Shown piece by piece: positions 62,707 to 64,000 of a DNA stretch of 64,000 nt; within the stretch, counting starts at the first letter, position 1; each line of letters opens with the position of its first letter. Source of the stretch: Erpobdella octoculata (taxonomy: Eukaryota > Annelida > Clitellata > Hirudinida > Erpobdellidae); NCBI GenBank assembly GCA_963978895.1, contig OZ022240.1, positions 13,345,807-13,409,806 on the forward strand, given 5' to 3'. Both the position numbers and the translations under genes were made by a program. The notes under the pieces were generated by a model that saw only the letters and a program-made list of their open reading frames with translations, was not told the DNA's origin and did not search any database.

Positions 62707-64000
62707 CTAATAGATTGTTAATGGCCATAGCAACCTCGGTATCAAAACAAACTGTACCAGCCATACCTTGAACTTTCCCTGCAGCTCGGTTGAATTGATT
62801 TTCCTCTGGTCCTCAACCAAGCCCTGCAGAACGATGCTGCTCTGATTCACATCATTCATGGAGACGTTGTACCATCTTTCCAAGCTTTTCACAGGCTCTT
62901 GCTGGATTGTTGGGATTTTGCAACCAGCCACCGAGAATGAGACAAAACCATCAATCTCTCCATGTCGCAAAGAAAGGCTTCTCGATTTGGTTGGCTTGAA
63001 CTTCATTCCACACCAGGACAACAAGTCGTTGAAATTTTAAAGAATACGACGCATTTCGCCGCTGTGATTCAAGATAAGAGTAGTGTCGTCCATGAAAGCT
63101 TTTATCGACGGCATGAAAATTCCTTTTCCCAAGTAAACATCCTGAACCCGAGATGCAATCGAACCGAGCAATAATTGCATAGCCAGAACAAATAGGATGG
63201 GAGAAATTGAACACCCCATAGCAATTCCGACCCGCAAGTTGAACCACTCTGTGGAGCACGTCGATGTTGGCAGACGTAGCCTAAAACGGCGAAAATACTG
63301 ATGCAGAACATCGATGAGGAATTCTAGAACATTGTGCCTTTTGAGTGTTTTCCAGAGCAATTGATGGCGAACAGTCACGTACGCGTTTGCTAAATCAAGC
63401 CAGACCACATGAAGGCTGAGTTGGTTTTGTTTTGCTCTTTTGATGGCCTCCCAAATCATGGATGAGTGCTCGATACAACCCGGTACTCCGGGGACTCCTT
63501 TCTGCACGGATCTGTCAATGTACTCATTACGAATTGCAAAATCCGTGAGCCTCTTGGCCAGAACAGCGAAAAATATTTTTCCCTCCACGTTCAAAAGTGA
63601 GATTGGTCGGAATTGGTTGATATTGACCGAATCTTTTTCTTTGGGGATGAAAACTCCCTCCGCCTTCTGCCATTGCCTATCTACGCATCTAGATCGCCAT
63701 GCAAATCTTAAACGGTTGTAGAGCAGCTTTTGCACGCCTGGACATCTCTGGTATAACAAATATGGAATGCCGTTGGAACCTGGGGCAGATTTGTTCCTCG
63801 TTTTTTTTTAGAAACTGAGATACTTCATTCATCTTTATCTCTCCACCGTCGAAAGCCACTTTCGGCAACTGTACTTCGGGAAAATCGGTTCTTTCCGGCA
63901 GCTCTAAATCGCCAAGAGGATCTTTGAACGTCAAACGGAAGTGATCATCTAATTCTTGTTTTGTCGCCCGAAGAGTGCCAGACTTTGGTGGATCCAGCAA
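62707..64000 (-). pseudogene. LINE C reverse transcriptase, partial
   Basis: 63759-63037 repeats the RT of LINE B with intact F-M-D-D, 63024-62707 the following block and 64000-63689 the N-terminal part, with the same frameshifts at the T run (63801-63808) and near 63035. Continues beyond the window edge. Confidence 0.88.

Larger units (their letters stand above)
60873..64000 (-). mobile_element. R2-like LINE C, near-identical to LINE B, runs off the window
   Basis: Matches 55623-58740 with only two indels that I can see: 8 bp gained near 61276 (GTTTCGTT) and 2 bp gained near 62454. The shared frameshifts show that B and C descend from one already defective copy, most simply by duplication. 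The 5' part lies beyond 64000. Confidence 0.92.

Overview
The window is eukaryotic nuclear DNA, AT-rich and built almost entirely from transposable elements and simple repeats. I found no ordinary host gene, no rRNA and no intact tRNA gene. Invertebrate-type elements (R2-like LINEs with restriction-like endonucleases, Ty3/gypsy, ZMYM1/BED/GTF2IRD2-type hATs, tRNA-derived SINEs, a Penelope-like repeat) point to a non-vertebrate metazoan. I cannot name the species; one SINE tail looks like those of molluscs and other marine invertebrates.

0-12 kb: a minisatellite, several hAT-type MITEs, a large palindrome of tRNA-derived SINE units, a Penelope-like fragment with a hammerhead-ribozyme-like motif, and a three-level nest (TA-type MITE inside a ZMYM1-type hAT inside an AATCGGC-rich MITE). 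12-18.6 kb: two decayed hAT-like transposases, one cut by a MITE just before its stop codon and the other by a SINE, then a second Penelope-like copy interrupted by a MITE. 18.7-22.7 kb: a compact LTR retrotransposon with apparently identical 189-bp LTRs and a SAP-domain protein, followed by a ~2-kb element with ~400-bp inverted arms that carries a decayed relative of it plus a PHD-like segment. 22.8-31.6 kb: a second copy of the 12-kb MITE, a GTF2IRD2-type hAT relic, a SWIM-domain (Mutator-like) relic between inverted tandem arrays, a Helitron-like 3' end, a long (ATAC)n array and an internally deleted APE-type LINE. 31.6-42.7 kb: AT-rich DNA with a C2H2-bearing element and its deletion derivative, and nested hAT relics. 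42.7-47.2 kb: a decayed Ty3/gypsy element. 47.5-49.3 kb: foldback repeats.

50.3-64 kb is a chain of R2-like LINEs, all on the minus strand, each ending in a (CATA)n tail that abuts the 5' end of the next. One (53.0-55.2 kb) has lost most of its reverse transcriptase but keeps a single 716-codon ORF joining the zinc finger to the endonuclease. Another carries a displaced copy of reverse-transcriptase sequence between 17-bp direct repeats. Two are almost identical and share the same frameshifts. The 5' leaders of two diverged LINEs hold serial small hairpins with GA-rich loops whose stems differ in sequence but still pair. I rate that the best candidate for an undescribed RNA structure here.

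Together the elements form a stratified record of insertion. Nine DNA transposons have 8-bp target-site duplications that I could read directly (seven exact, two matching at 7 of 8), and several host elements can be read through the insertion point.
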